Positions 28,244-37,078 of a DNA stretch of 64,000 nucleotides are shown in pieces (positions within the stretch are counted from its first letter, which is position 1; every line of letters begins with the position of its first letter). The notes beneath the pieces are model-generated. The model ran no database searches. It was not told where the DNA came from and worked only from the letters and a program-made list of their open reading frames with translations. Source of the DNA: Tenacibaculum finnmarkense genomovar ulcerans (GTDB taxonomy: Bacteria; Bacteroidota; Bacteroidia; Flavobacteriales; Flavobacteriaceae); contig NZ_OENE01000015.1 in the NCBI RefSeq assembly GCF_900239495.1, positions 46,295-110,294 of the forward strand. Reading direction: 5' to 3'. The position numbers were made by a program, and so were the translations under genes.

Positions 28244-28508
28244 CTTCCCTGCAAATAAATTGCAGTAAACAAAGCTTTCTTTGTCGTTCTTAAATTGAAA
28301 AAGAATGGCAAAAATCACTATAAAACAACACGATATTACCGATTGCGGGGCAGCATGTTTAGCATCTATTTCGGCACATTATAACTTACAACTTCCTATT
28401 GCACGTATTCGCCAATATGCAGGTACTGATAAAAAAGGAACGAATGTATTAGGTTTAATAGAAGCATCAGAAAAATTAGGTTTTGAAGCAAAAGGTGTCC
28501 GTGGTGAA
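28244..28508 (+). repeat. Direct repeat R2, copy b (leader and 5' end of the intact transporter gene)
   Basis: Counterpart of 24740-25004. It carries TGCAA-N5-TTGCAGTAAACA (28250-28271) upstream of the ATG at 28305. This is the functional copy: codon 8 is CAA. Confidence 0.9.
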
Positions 28509-30464
28509 TTAGATAGTTTGTTTAAAATACCAAAACCAGCCATAGCCCATATAATCGTTAAAGAACAATTACAACATTATGTGGTTATTTACGAAGTTAC
28601 TAAAGAGTATATAAAAATTATGGACCCAGGAGATGGGAAAATCCATAAAAAAACACATTCAGCATTTTTAAAGGAATGGACAGGCGTTTTGGTATTGCTT
28701 TTACCAAAAGAAGATTTTGTTATAGGTAATGAAAAAGTATCTGTTTTAAAGCGGTTTTGGTTTTTATTAAAACCTCATAAATTTGTGTTATTACAAGCTT
28801 TCGTAGGTGCTGTTATTTATACTTTATTGGGGTTTTCAATGTCTATTTATATACAGAAAATTACCGACCACGTATTAATAGGCGGTAACACTAAGCTTTT
28901 AAATTTGTTGAGTATAATAATGCTTGCATTGCTTGTACTTCGTATAATAATTGGTGTTTTTAAAGATGTATTTTTGATTAAAAGTGGGCAACAAATAGAT
29001 GCTCGTTTAATTTTAGGATATTATAAACATTTACTAAAATTACCACAGCAGTTTTTTGATACCATGCGAGTAGGAGAAATTATTTCTCGTATTAACGATG
29101 CCGTTAAAATAAGAACATTTATTAATGATGTTTCTTTAAGTTTAACGGTTAATGTGCTTATTTTGTTCTTCTCTTTTGGTATTATGTTTATGTATTATTG
29201 GAAGTTAGCATTAATTATGTTGCTGGTTATTCCATTATATTTAGTCATTTATTTAATTATAAATAAGCTAAATAAAAAAACAGAACGTAAAATAATGGAA
29301 AGCTCTGCCGATTTAGAAAGTCAGTTAGTAGAATCTTTAAATTCCGTAGGAACTATTAAACGTTTTGGTTTAGAAAGTTTTGCAAATGTAAAAACAGAAA
29401 CACGATTTATCAGTTTGTTAAATGTTGGATATAAATCGGCTTTAAACTCCGTTTTTTCGGGAACATCTACTACTTTTATAGCTCAATTATTTACGATTAT
29501 TTTACTTTGGAGTGGTTCTTATTTTGTAATTGAAAGAGAAATCACCACAGGAGAATTAATGTCTTTTTATGCTATTATTGGATATTTTATGAATCCTGTG
29601 GCAAGTTTAATTGGTGCTAATAAACAAATACAAAGTGCTTTAATTGCAGCAGATCGTTTGTTTGAAATAATGGATTTAGAGCGTGAAGAGAACTCGGAAA
29701 AAGTAGTGCTTACAAAAGAAAAAATTGATGATATTGAATTTAAAAATGTCGCTTTTAGATACGGTACAAGAGTACAAGTTTTTACTGATTTTAATTTAAA
29801 ACTTAAAAAAGGAACTATTACCGCTATTATTGGCGAAAGTGGTTCAGGAAAATCGACTTTAATTTCGTTATTACAAAATATATACCCGATACAAAAAGGG
29901 GGAATTACTATCGGAAATTTAGATTTGAAATATATTCAACATGAAAGTTTGCGTGAATTAGTAAGTGTCGTTCCTCAAAAAATAGATTTATTTGCAGGAA
30001 ATGTTATTGATAATATTGCTGTTGGAAGTTTTGCTCCTAATATGGAATTAATCATTGATATTTGTAAATCAATAGGAATTTTAGACTTTATAGAAAGTTT
30101 ACCAAACGGATTTAATACCTATTTAGGTGAAAATGGCGCAACATTATCAGGAGGGCAAAAACAACGAATCGCTATTGCACATGCTTTGTACAAGCAACCC
30201 GAAGTTTTAGTTTTAGATGAAGCAACTTCTTCGTTAGACTCGACCTCTGAAAATTATATTCAAAAAGCGATAGAAAAACTACGTAAAGAAAATAAAACAA
30301 TTATAATTATCGCTCATAGATTAAGTACAGTAATTAATGCCGATGAAATAGTCGTTTTAGAAAAGGGAAAAGTATTAGAACAAGGAAATCATGCGGTTTT
30401 ATATGCTAAAAAAGGACATTATTATAATTTATGGCAACAACAAATTCCGAAGATAATTTTATAA
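28305..30464 (+). CDS. Peptidase-domain-containing ABC transporter (C39, bacteriocin exporter)
   Basis: Cleaves double-glycine leaders and exports the mature peptides. It is 719 residues. The N-terminal C39 peptidase has catalytic C14 (DCGAAC), H91 (QHYVV) and D107 (MDPGDG). The ABC transmembrane domain spans about residues 150-440 with six helices. The nucleotide-binding domain has Walker A GESGSGKST, signature LSGGQKQR, Walker B VLVLDEATSSLD and the switch His in AHRLS. All active residues are intact. It is the partner of the HlyD gene at 25512, and its substrates are most likely the four GG-leader peptides. Confidence 0.96.
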   Translation: MAKITIKQHDITDCGAACLASISAHYNLQLPIARIRQYAGTDKKGTNVLGLIEASEKLGFEAKGVRGELDSLFKIPKPAIAHIIVKEQLQHYVVIYEVTKEYIKIMDPGDGKIHKKTHSAFLKEWTGVLVLLLPKEDFVIGNEKVSVLKRFWFLLKPHKFVLLQAFVGAVIYTLLGFSMSIYIQKITDHVLIGGNTKLLNLLSIIMLALLVLRIIIGVFKDVFLIKSGQQIDARLILGYYKHLLKLPQQFFDTMRVGEIISRINDAVKIRTFINDVSLSLTVNVLILFFSFGIMFMYYWKLALIMLLVIPLYLVIYLIINKLNKKTERKIMESSADLESQLVESLNSVGTIKRFGLESFANVKTETRFISLLNVGYKSALNSVFSGTSTTFIAQLFTIILLWSGSYFVIEREITTGELMSFYAIIGYFMNPVASLIGANKQIQSALIAADRLFEIMDLEREENSEKVVLTKEKIDDIEFKNVAFRYGTRVQVFTDFNLKLKKGTITAIIGESGSGKSTLISLLQNIYPIQKGGITIGNLDLKYIQHESLRELVSVVPQKIDLFAGNVIDNIAVGSFAPNMELIIDICKSIGILDFIESLPNGFNTYLGENGATLSGGQKQRIAIAHALYKQPEVLVLDEATSSLDSTSENYIQKAIEKLRKENKTIIIIAHRLSTVINADEIVVLEKGKVLEQGNHAVLYAKKGHYYNLWQQQIPKIIL

Positions 30465-30569
30465 GAAACTTCCTCTGCGTATTTCTCTATCAAAAAAACA
30501 GTTTTAAGTTAAAAAATAAATTCTTTTTTAAAAAAAATCATTTTTTTATTGCTATTCTCATTAAAAAAA

Positions 30570-30620
30570 GTACATTAGTAAGCTTGCTAAAAAAGTAATT
30601 TTAGCAGTGTTACTTAGTAC
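30570..30620. other. Imperfect inverted repeat before the LOG-family gene
   Basis: GTACATTAGTAA...TGCTAAAA (30570-30592) mirrors TTTTAGCA...TTACTTAGTAC (30599-30620), 22 bp before the next ATG. The position suggests a 5' UTR hairpin or operator; a terminator for the transporter gene is also possible. Confidence 0.4.
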
Positions 30621-30642
30621 ATAAATTATAAAAAACGAGAAT

Positions 30643-31353
30643 ATGAGCCCGAATGATGATAGAAAAATTAAAGAAAAATTACAACCAAAAACCTGGAACG
30701 AAATAAAAACAAACGACTCTTGGGCTATTTTTAAAATTATGGCTGAGTTTGTAGAAGGATATGAAAAATTAAGTAAAATTGGTCCTTGTGTGTCTATTTT
30801 TGGTTCTGCAAGAACAAAACCTGAAGATAAATACTACAAACTAGCTGAAGAAGTTGCTTTTAAATTAACACAAAATGGTTTTGGGGTAATTACTGGTGGA
30901 GGTCCAGGAATTATGGAAGCTGGTAATAAAGGCGCACATCGAGGTAAAGGAGTTTCCGTAGGTTTAAATATTGAATTACCTTTCGAACAGCACGACAATC
31001 CTTGGATTGACCAAGGAAAAAGTTTAGATTTCGATTACTTTTTTGTTCGTAAAGTAATGTTCGTAAAATACTCACAAGGTTTTGTGGTAATGCCTGGAGG
31101 TTTTGGTACTATGGATGAATTATTTGAAGCAATTACCTTAATTCAAACTAAAAAAATTGGACGTTTTCCGATTGTTTTAGTAGGTAAAAAATTCTGGGGT
31201 GGTTTATTAGATTGGATCAAAAACACCTTAATTGAAGAAGGAAATATTAGCGAAAAAGACCTAAATTTATTTAGAGTTGTCGATACTGCCGATGAAGCGA
31301 TTGATCACTTAAATAAATTTTATGCGAAACATCAATTAAAACCAAATTTCTAA
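30643..31353 (+). CDS. LOG family protein (TIGR00730, nucleotide phosphoribohydrolase-like)
   Basis: A Rossmann-fold protein of the Lonely Guy family, whose studied members cleave nucleoside 5'-monophosphates to base and ribose 5-phosphate. It is 236 residues. Diagnostic motifs are GGGPGIMEAGNKGA (about residues 85-98) and PGGFGTMDELFE (about 149-160). It is preceded by an inverted repeat and followed by a clear terminator, so it is probably a single-gene unit. Confidence 0.92.
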   Translation: MSPNDDRKIKEKLQPKTWNEIKTNDSWAIFKIMAEFVEGYEKLSKIGPCVSIFGSARTKPEDKYYKLAEEVAFKLTQNGFGVITGGGPGIMEAGNKGAHRGKGVSVGLNIELPFEQHDNPWIDQGKSLDFDYFFVRKVMFVKYSQGFVVMPGGFGTMDELFEAITLIQTKKIGRFPIVLVGKKFWGGLLDWIKNTLIEEGNISEKDLNLFRVVDTADEAIDHLNKFYAKHQLKPNF

Positions 31354-31360
31354 AAATACC

Positions 31361-31394
31361 AAAAGCTCGTTGTACTAAAATTCAACGAGCTTTT
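31361..31394 (+). terminator. Terminator after the LOG-family gene
   Basis: Exact 12-bp arms AAAAGCTCGTTG (31361-31372) and CAACGAGCTTTT (31383-31394), followed by TTAATTTT. Confidence 0.85.
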
Positions 31395-31423
31395 TAATTT
31401 TCACTTTTAAATTATTTTTAAAT

Positions 31424-34240
31424 TTGAAACACCCATTACACCTTTTTATACAACTCCTATTTTTGTACTGTTATACACTAACGGCACAAACAAATTCTAT
31501 TGAAATAAAAGCAAAGCTAGAGGTTACAAAAAACCTACTTTATATTCAGCAGAAAATCGTTTTCTATAATAATTCACCCGATAACCTTAGGGCTGTTTTT
31601 TTACACAACTGGGCAAATAGTTTTAAAAATAATGACACTCCTTTAGCAAAACGTTTTATTAATAATGATAATAAAAACTTTTATTTCGCTAAAGAAAAAG
31701 AGAAAGGAAATACTCATTTTTTTAGCATCAATGTAAATTATCAGCAAGTGCTATTAAAAGAAACAGCAGCAGATATAATTGAAGTTGTTTTAAATAAAAC
31801 CTTAAAACCAAAAGATAGTATATTAATTTCAGCCACCTATATTGTAAAAATTCCGAACGCTAAATTTACCCGATACGGAAAAACAAAAAATGGGTATCAT
31901 TTACGATTTTGGCACCTCACCCCTGCTGTTTACAACAATAAATGGCATTTAATGAGTAATTTAAATATTGATGATTTATATGAAAACCCCACCAATTATA
32001 GTATCAATATTGATATTCCTAAAAAATACACGCTTGAAAGTAATTTATATCAGCAGAAAACAACTCTAAAAAAACGACATAATTATTATTTAATCGGAAA
32101 ACAGAAAAAAGATATTATTATTCATATTGACACTATTAATAATTTCACTTCTTTTAAAGCAAAAAATAAAGAAATAAAAACAGATGCTTATCTACATAAA
32201 ATCTCTTATAAAACAACCTCAAAAATTATCAACAAACAAATTGAGTTTATTGAAAAATTACTAGGAAAGCATCCGCATTCAAAAATTTTTGTTGATGCTA
32301 GTACCGTTACTAAAAATTCACTCCATGAAATTTACAAGCTTCCACGTTGGTTAGATCCATTTCCTAAAAATTTTAAGTGGGAAATTAACTTTTTTAAAGC
32401 ACTTACCCGAAAATACATTGAAGATGTTTTGCTATTAAATAAACGCAATGATTATTGGCTAACCGATGGTTTAGAAACTTTTTTAATGATAAAATATATG
32501 AAAGAATATTATCCTGAAGTAACTGTTTTAGGTAAATATTCTAATTATTGGCCTTTAAAAACATATAATATAGCTAAATTAAAACAGTTAGAAAAACATG
32601 CTTTTGTGTATCAACTTAATGCCCGAAAATTTCATGATCAAACCTTAAATACACCTGCCGATTCTCTTTCAAACTTCAATCGTAAAATTGTTAATAAATA
32701 CAAAGCGGGCTTAGGATTATTATATCTTCAAGATTTTATCGGTGGAAATACTTTAGTGAAATCAATACAGGAATTTTATGAGAAAAAGCAATTAAAATTA
32801 AGTACAACACGGCAGTTTCAAAAAATACTTCAAAAAAATACCTCAAAAAATTTAGATTGGTTTTTTAATGAATATATTAAAACAACGAAAAAAATTGATT
32901 ACAAAATTACCAAAATAAAAAGCAGCAAAAGTAACGATTCTTTAGAGATTACTATAAAAAATAACCGAAATTACGCGGCGCCAATTGCCCTATACGGATT
33001 ACAAAAAAAGGACATAAAATTAAAAAAATGGCTTACAGGAACAAATACTATAAAAACAATTAAAATTAAAAAAGGCAATTTTGATAAATTGGCTTTAAAT
33101 TTTGAAAAAATATATCCTGAATACAACTATTTAAATAATTTTAGAAAAATAAACAATCATTTAATTAATAAGCCGCTACAATTTCGGTTTTTTCAAGATA
33201 TAGAAAACCCTTATTATCATCAATTATTTTATTATCCTAGTTTTAATTACAATTTATATGATGGAGCTATACTGGGAATTAAAATTAACAATCAATCACT
33301 ACTTACTAAAAATTTTGAATATAGCCTCAAACCTAATTATAGCACAAAAAGTAATAATTTAACAGGTTCTTATTCCTTTTCTTATAATCATTTTATAAAA
33401 GATGCACGTATTTACAAAATACATTACAGCTTTAGCGGTAGTCGATTTCATTACGCTCCAGAACTTGAATACACTACTTTTTCACCTGCTGTAAGCGTAA
33501 TTTTTAAGCAAAATGTACTTCGTAAAAATAATTTTAAACTAATACATGCAAAATTAATTAGCATAGATAAAGACCCTGAAATTAACAAACCTAAAAAAGA
33601 GCAAGACAAATACAATATTGTAAGTTTAAAATACATTTACGCATATTCTAACGCCATTACAAGCACTACTCACGCTATTAATACAGAGTTTAATTCAAAA
33701 TTCAGTAAAATAACAACCGATTTTAGATACCGTACATTTTTTACAGAAAACAAAAGCTACGAGCTGCGTTTTTTCGGAGGTTACTTTTTACACAATATAT
33801 TGAAAAGTAATTATTATAATTTTGCATTAAATAATGGTTCTGATTATTTATTTGAACAAAAATTATTCGGTCGTTCAGAAAGTCAAGGTTTTTTTAGCCA
33901 GCAATACATTGTAGATCAAGGCGGTTTTAAATCTAAGTTTAAAAACCCTCAATTTTCAAATGAATTAATCACTGCTATAAACACTAGTATTTCTGTTTTT
34001 AAATGGACTGAAATTTATACTAATTTTGCCCTATTAAAAAATAAAAATACTGCGCCAAAATATTATTACGAAAATGGCATCCGACTAAATTTTATTCCAA
34101 ATTTTCTTGAATTTCACTTCCCTATTTACACAAATCAAGGCTTTGAAATAACAAAACAAGCCTATCCTACAAAAATAAGATTCGTAATTACAACGAGTAT
34201 TGATAAAATTTACAACTTTATAAGTAGGGATTTTTTATAA
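31424..34240 (+). CDS. Secreted M1-peptidase-like protein without zinc ligands, fused to a probable beta-barrel
   Basis: A 938-residue protein. A TTG start precedes a signal peptide (MKHPLHLFIQLLFLYCYTLTA). The first half resembles M1 aminopeptidases: an N-terminal beta domain (residues ~25-220) and a region with NDYWLTDGLETFLMIKY that corresponds to the second-helix WLxEG segment. The HExxH motif expected about 20 residues earlier is absent (the stretch reads FFKALTRKYIEDV), so it is probably not an active metalloprotease. The second half is rich in alternating aromatic strands, ends in Phe-Leu, and may form an outer-membrane barrel. Function unknown. Confidence 0.75.
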   Translation: MKHPLHLFIQLLFLYCYTLTAQTNSIEIKAKLEVTKNLLYIQQKIVFYNNSPDNLRAVFLHNWANSFKNNDTPLAKRFINNDNKNFYFAKEKEKGNTHFFSINVNYQQVLLKETAADIIEVVLNKTLKPKDSILISATYIVKIPNAKFTRYGKTKNGYHLRFWHLTPAVYNNKWHLMSNLNIDDLYENPTNYSINIDIPKKYTLESNLYQQKTTLKKRHNYYLIGKQKKDIIIHIDTINNFTSFKAKNKEIKTDAYLHKISYKTTSKIINKQIEFIEKLLGKHPHSKIFVDASTVTKNSLHEIYKLPRWLDPFPKNFKWEINFFKALTRKYIEDVLLLNKRNDYWLTDGLETFLMIKYMKEYYPEVTVLGKYSNYWPLKTYNIAKLKQLEKHAFVYQLNARKFHDQTLNTPADSLSNFNRKIVNKYKAGLGLLYLQDFIGGNTLVKSIQEFYEKKQLKLSTTRQFQKILQKNTSKNLDWFFNEYIKTTKKIDYKITKIKSSKSNDSLEITIKNNRNYAAPIALYGLQKKDIKLKKWLTGTNTIKTIKIKKGNFDKLALNFEKIYPEYNYLNNFRKINNHLINKPLQFRFFQDIENPYYHQLFYYPSFNYNLYDGAILGIKINNQSLLTKNFEYSLKPNYSTKSNNLTGSYSFSYNHFIKDARIYKIHYSFSGSRFHYAPELEYTTFSPAVSVIFKQNVLRKNNFKLIHAKLISIDKDPEINKPKKEQDKYNIVSLKYIYAYSNAITSTTHAINTEFNSKFSKITTDFRYRTFFTENKSYELRFFGGYFLHNILKSNYYNFALNNGSDYLFEQKLFGRSESQGFFSQQYIVDQGGFKSKFKNPQFSNELITAINTSISVFKWTEIYTNFALLKNKNTAPKYYYENGIRLNFIPNFLEFHFPIYTNQGFEITKQAYPTKIRFVITTSIDKIYNFISRDFL

Positions 34241-34244
34241 ACAA

Positions 34245-34335
34245 TTCTGTCAGTTCGAGCGGTTTTTTTGTTTATAAAAAAATTACGCCTCTAAAAACCC
34301 GAACTCTTTTTAGCAGCTAAACACAAACTGACAAG
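34245..34335. repeat. Dispersed intergenic repeat, copy 1
   Basis: CTGTCAGTTCGAGCGGTTTT starts this stretch, and AAACTGACA, complementary to TGTCAGTT, ends it, enclosing T- and A-rich arms. A related copy begins CTGTCAGTTCGAGTGATTTT at 63877. It fills the first third of the 309-bp gap before the E1 gene; the middle of the gap (34336-34500) is AT-rich with nothing recognised. Confidence 0.6.
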
Positions 34336-34516
34336 AATAAATAATTGAAGTATTTATAAAACAACTGTATTGTCCATCGTTTTAAATTAAAAAAAGTATT
34401 AAAGGCATTACATAACTTTGTTTTTTACAGATAATTCAATAATTTTATTAAAAAAACATATTAAAATGAATAATAGTCAATAAATGCGTAAATTTTTAAA
34501 TTTAGACTAAAAAAGC

Positions 34517-34524
34517 TATCTTTG
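34517..34524 (+). promoter_or_regulatory. Candidate -7 element for the E1 dehydrogenase gene
   Basis: TATCTTTG matches TAnnTTTG, 25 bp before the ATG, with a T-run about 20 bp upstream in the -33 position. Confidence 0.6.
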
Positions 34525-34549
34525 TAACCAGACCAAAAAATAGATAATT

Positions 34550-37003
34550 ATGACGCAAAAAACCGAAATAGCCAGTACAAAACAACTTTCTTTTGAAGAT
34601 TTTAAAAACGATGTTTTAAACGATTATCGAATTGCACGCTTGAGTAGAGAATGTAGTTTGTTAGGGCGTAGAGAAGTTTTGACAGGTAAAGCAAAATTCG
34701 GAATTTTTGGTGATGGTAAAGAAGTGCCTCAATTGGCAATGGCTAAGGCGTTTAAAAATGGTGATTTCAGATCAGGGTATTACCGTGATCAAACCTTTAT
34801 GATGGCGATTAACGAACTAACTCCGCAACAATTTTTTGCAGGTTTATACGGGCATAATAGCATCGAGGTTGAGCCAATGTCGGCAGGTAGACAAATGGGT
34901 GGTCATTTTGCTACACATTCGTTAGATGAAAACGGAAAATGGAAAAACTTAACGGCTCAAAAAAATTCATCATCAGATATTTCACCAACCGCAGGACAAA
35001 TGCCTCGTTTATTAGGTTTGGCACAGGCTTCTAAAATTTATCGAAATGTAAAAGGTTTAGAACATTTTACTGATTTTTCTGATAAAGGAAACGAAGTTGC
35101 TTGGGGAACTATCGGAAATGCAAGTACTTCAGAAGGCTTGTTTTTTGAAACAATTAATGCTGCCGGTGTTTTACAAGTGCCAATGGTAATGAATGTTTGG
35201 GATGATGAATACGGTATTTCGGTACATGCAAAATATCAAACAACCAAAGAAAGTATTTCTGAAATTTTAAAAGGATTTCAAAAAGAAAACGATACCAATG
35301 GTTATGAAATTTTTGTGGTAAACGGTTGGGATTATGTACAGTTAATTGACATCTATAATAAAGCAGGAAAAATTGCTAGAGAACAGCATATTCCTGTATT
35401 AATTCATGTAAAAGAATTAACACAGCCTCAAGGACATTCAACTTCAGGGTCGCATGAGCGTTATAAATCGACAGAAAGATTGCAGTGGGAACAAGAGTTT
35501 GACTGTATTTCTCAAATGCGAAAATGGATTTTAGAATTTGAATTAAAAGATGAAAATGGGGCTATTTTAAAATTTGTTAATTCTGAAGAAGAGTTAATGG
35601 ATATCGAAAAACAAGCTAAAAAACAAGTAAGCAAAGCAAAACGTGATGCTTGGAGCGCTTATACAAACGAAATAAAAGCGGAAGTTGTCATGGCTGTTTC
35701 TTTACTAGAAACCGTTGCTGAAAAAAGTAACAATGGCTCTTTTATTACCAAATATAAAAATGATTTAGCAAGTGTTGTTGAACCAATTAGAAAAGATATT
35801 TTAATTGCAACGCGTAAAAGTTTACGTTATTTAAAAGACGAAGATTTTGCCGAAAAGAAAATACTTCAAAAATTTATTAAAGATGCTATTGATAATGCGG
35901 CTGTTAAGTTTTCGTCACATTTACTAAGCGAAACCACTTTTTCTCCTGAAAAAATAGCCGCGGAAGCGCCTAAATATGCCGCTGAAGAGAATTTAGTAGA
36001 TGCGCGTCTTATTATGCGTGATAATTTTGATGCTATTTTCAAAAAATATCCTGAAGCCTTAATTTTTGGTGAAGATGCTGGTTATATTGGTGATGTAAAT
36101 CAAGGTTTAGAAGGTTTACAGGAAAAATATGGCGAGCTAAGAGTTTCAGACACAGGAATTCGTGAAGCTACTATTTTAGGACAAGGTATTGGAATGGCAA
36201 TGCGTGGTTTACGCCCAATTGCTGAAATTCAATATTTAGATTACCTATTATATGCCTTACAAATTATGAGTGACGATTTGGCAACACTTCGTTACCGTAC
36301 TTTTGGAAAGCAAAAAGCGCCGTTAATTATTAGAACTCGTGGGCATCGTTTAGAAGGAATTTGGCATTCAGGTTCTCCAATGGGTGGAATTATAAATAAT
36401 ATTCGTGGAATTCACGTTTTAGTGCCTAGGAACATGACCAAAGCAGCTGGTTTTTACAATACTTTATTACAAGGTGATGACCCAGCTTTAGTTGTAGAAT
36501 GTTTAAATGGATACCGATTAAAAGAAGAATTACCAATTAATTTAGGTGATTTTAAAACGCCAATCGGTATAGTGGAAATCATTAAAGAAGGAACTGATAT
36601 GACGGTAATTTCTTACGGTTCTACCTTGCGAATTGTAGAAGAAGCAGCAAAAGAATTAGCCCAAGTTGGTATTGATATCGAAATTATTGATGCCCAAAGT
36701 TTACTTCCTTTTGATATCAATCATGACACGGTAAAATCGGTAGCAAAAACAAATCGTTTGTTAGTAGTTGATGAAGATTTACCTGGTGGAGCATCGGCGT
36801 ATTTATTACAAGAAATTGTAGAAAATCAAAATGGATATAAACATTTAGATAGCAAGCCACAAACCTTAACAGCAAAGGCACACAGACCTGCTTATGGTAC
36901 CGATGGTGATTATTTTTCAAAACCATCTGCTGAAGATATTTTTGAAAAAATATATGCTATTATGAATGAAGCAAATCCTAGTAAATATAAGAGTTTATAT
37001 TAA
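34550..37003 (+). CDS. 2-oxoacid dehydrogenase E1, fused alpha and beta subunits
   Basis: The thiamine-diphosphate-dependent E1 that decarboxylates a 2-oxoacid and passes the acyl group to lipoyl-E2. It is 817 residues in one chain. The alpha part (about 1-420) has the TPP region WGTIGNASTSEGLFFETINA and a phosphorylation-loop-like TSGSHERYKS. The beta part (about 480-817) has IFGEDAGYIGDVNQGLEGL and ILGQGIGMAMRGLRPIAEIQ. Fused E1 chains of this type are usual in Flavobacteriia and are generally assigned to branched-chain 2-oxoacids; substrate is not certain. E2 and E3 genes are not adjacent. Confidence 0.92.
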   Translation: MTQKTEIASTKQLSFEDFKNDVLNDYRIARLSRECSLLGRREVLTGKAKFGIFGDGKEVPQLAMAKAFKNGDFRSGYYRDQTFMMAINELTPQQFFAGLYGHNSIEVEPMSAGRQMGGHFATHSLDENGKWKNLTAQKNSSSDISPTAGQMPRLLGLAQASKIYRNVKGLEHFTDFSDKGNEVAWGTIGNASTSEGLFFETINAAGVLQVPMVMNVWDDEYGISVHAKYQTTKESISEILKGFQKENDTNGYEIFVVNGWDYVQLIDIYNKAGKIAREQHIPVLIHVKELTQPQGHSTSGSHERYKSTERLQWEQEFDCISQMRKWILEFELKDENGAILKFVNSEEELMDIEKQAKKQVSKAKRDAWSAYTNEIKAEVVMAVSLLETVAEKSNNGSFITKYKNDLASVVEPIRKDILIATRKSLRYLKDEDFAEKKILQKFIKDAIDNAAVKFSSHLLSETTFSPEKIAAEAPKYAAEENLVDARLIMRDNFDAIFKKYPEALIFGEDAGYIGDVNQGLEGLQEKYGELRVSDTGIREATILGQGIGMAMRGLRPIAEIQYLDYLLYALQIMSDDLATLRYRTFGKQKAPLIIRTRGHRLEGIWHSGSPMGGIINNIRGIHVLVPRNMTKAAGFYNTLLQGDDPALVVECLNGYRLKEELPINLGDFKTPIGIVEIIKEGTDMTVISYGSTLRIVEEAAKELAQVGIDIEIIDAQSLLPFDINHDTVKSVAKTNRLLVVDEDLPGGASAYLLQEIVENQNGYKHLDSKPQTLTAKAHRPAYGTDGDYFSKPSAEDIFEKIYAIMNEANPSKYKSLY

Positions 37004-37022
37004 ATTTTTTCTTTTAAGAAAC

Positions 37023-37056
37023 AAAAAAGATGTAACATCAATGTTACATCTTTTTT
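37023..37056. terminator. Bidirectional terminator between convergent genes
   Basis: Exact 16-bp arms AAAAAAGATGTAACAT and ATGTTACATCTTTTTT around CA. It serves the E1 gene from the left and the SH3 lipoprotein gene from the right. Confidence 0.9.
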
Positions 37057-37078
37057 GTTTATAGATACTACGAATTAA

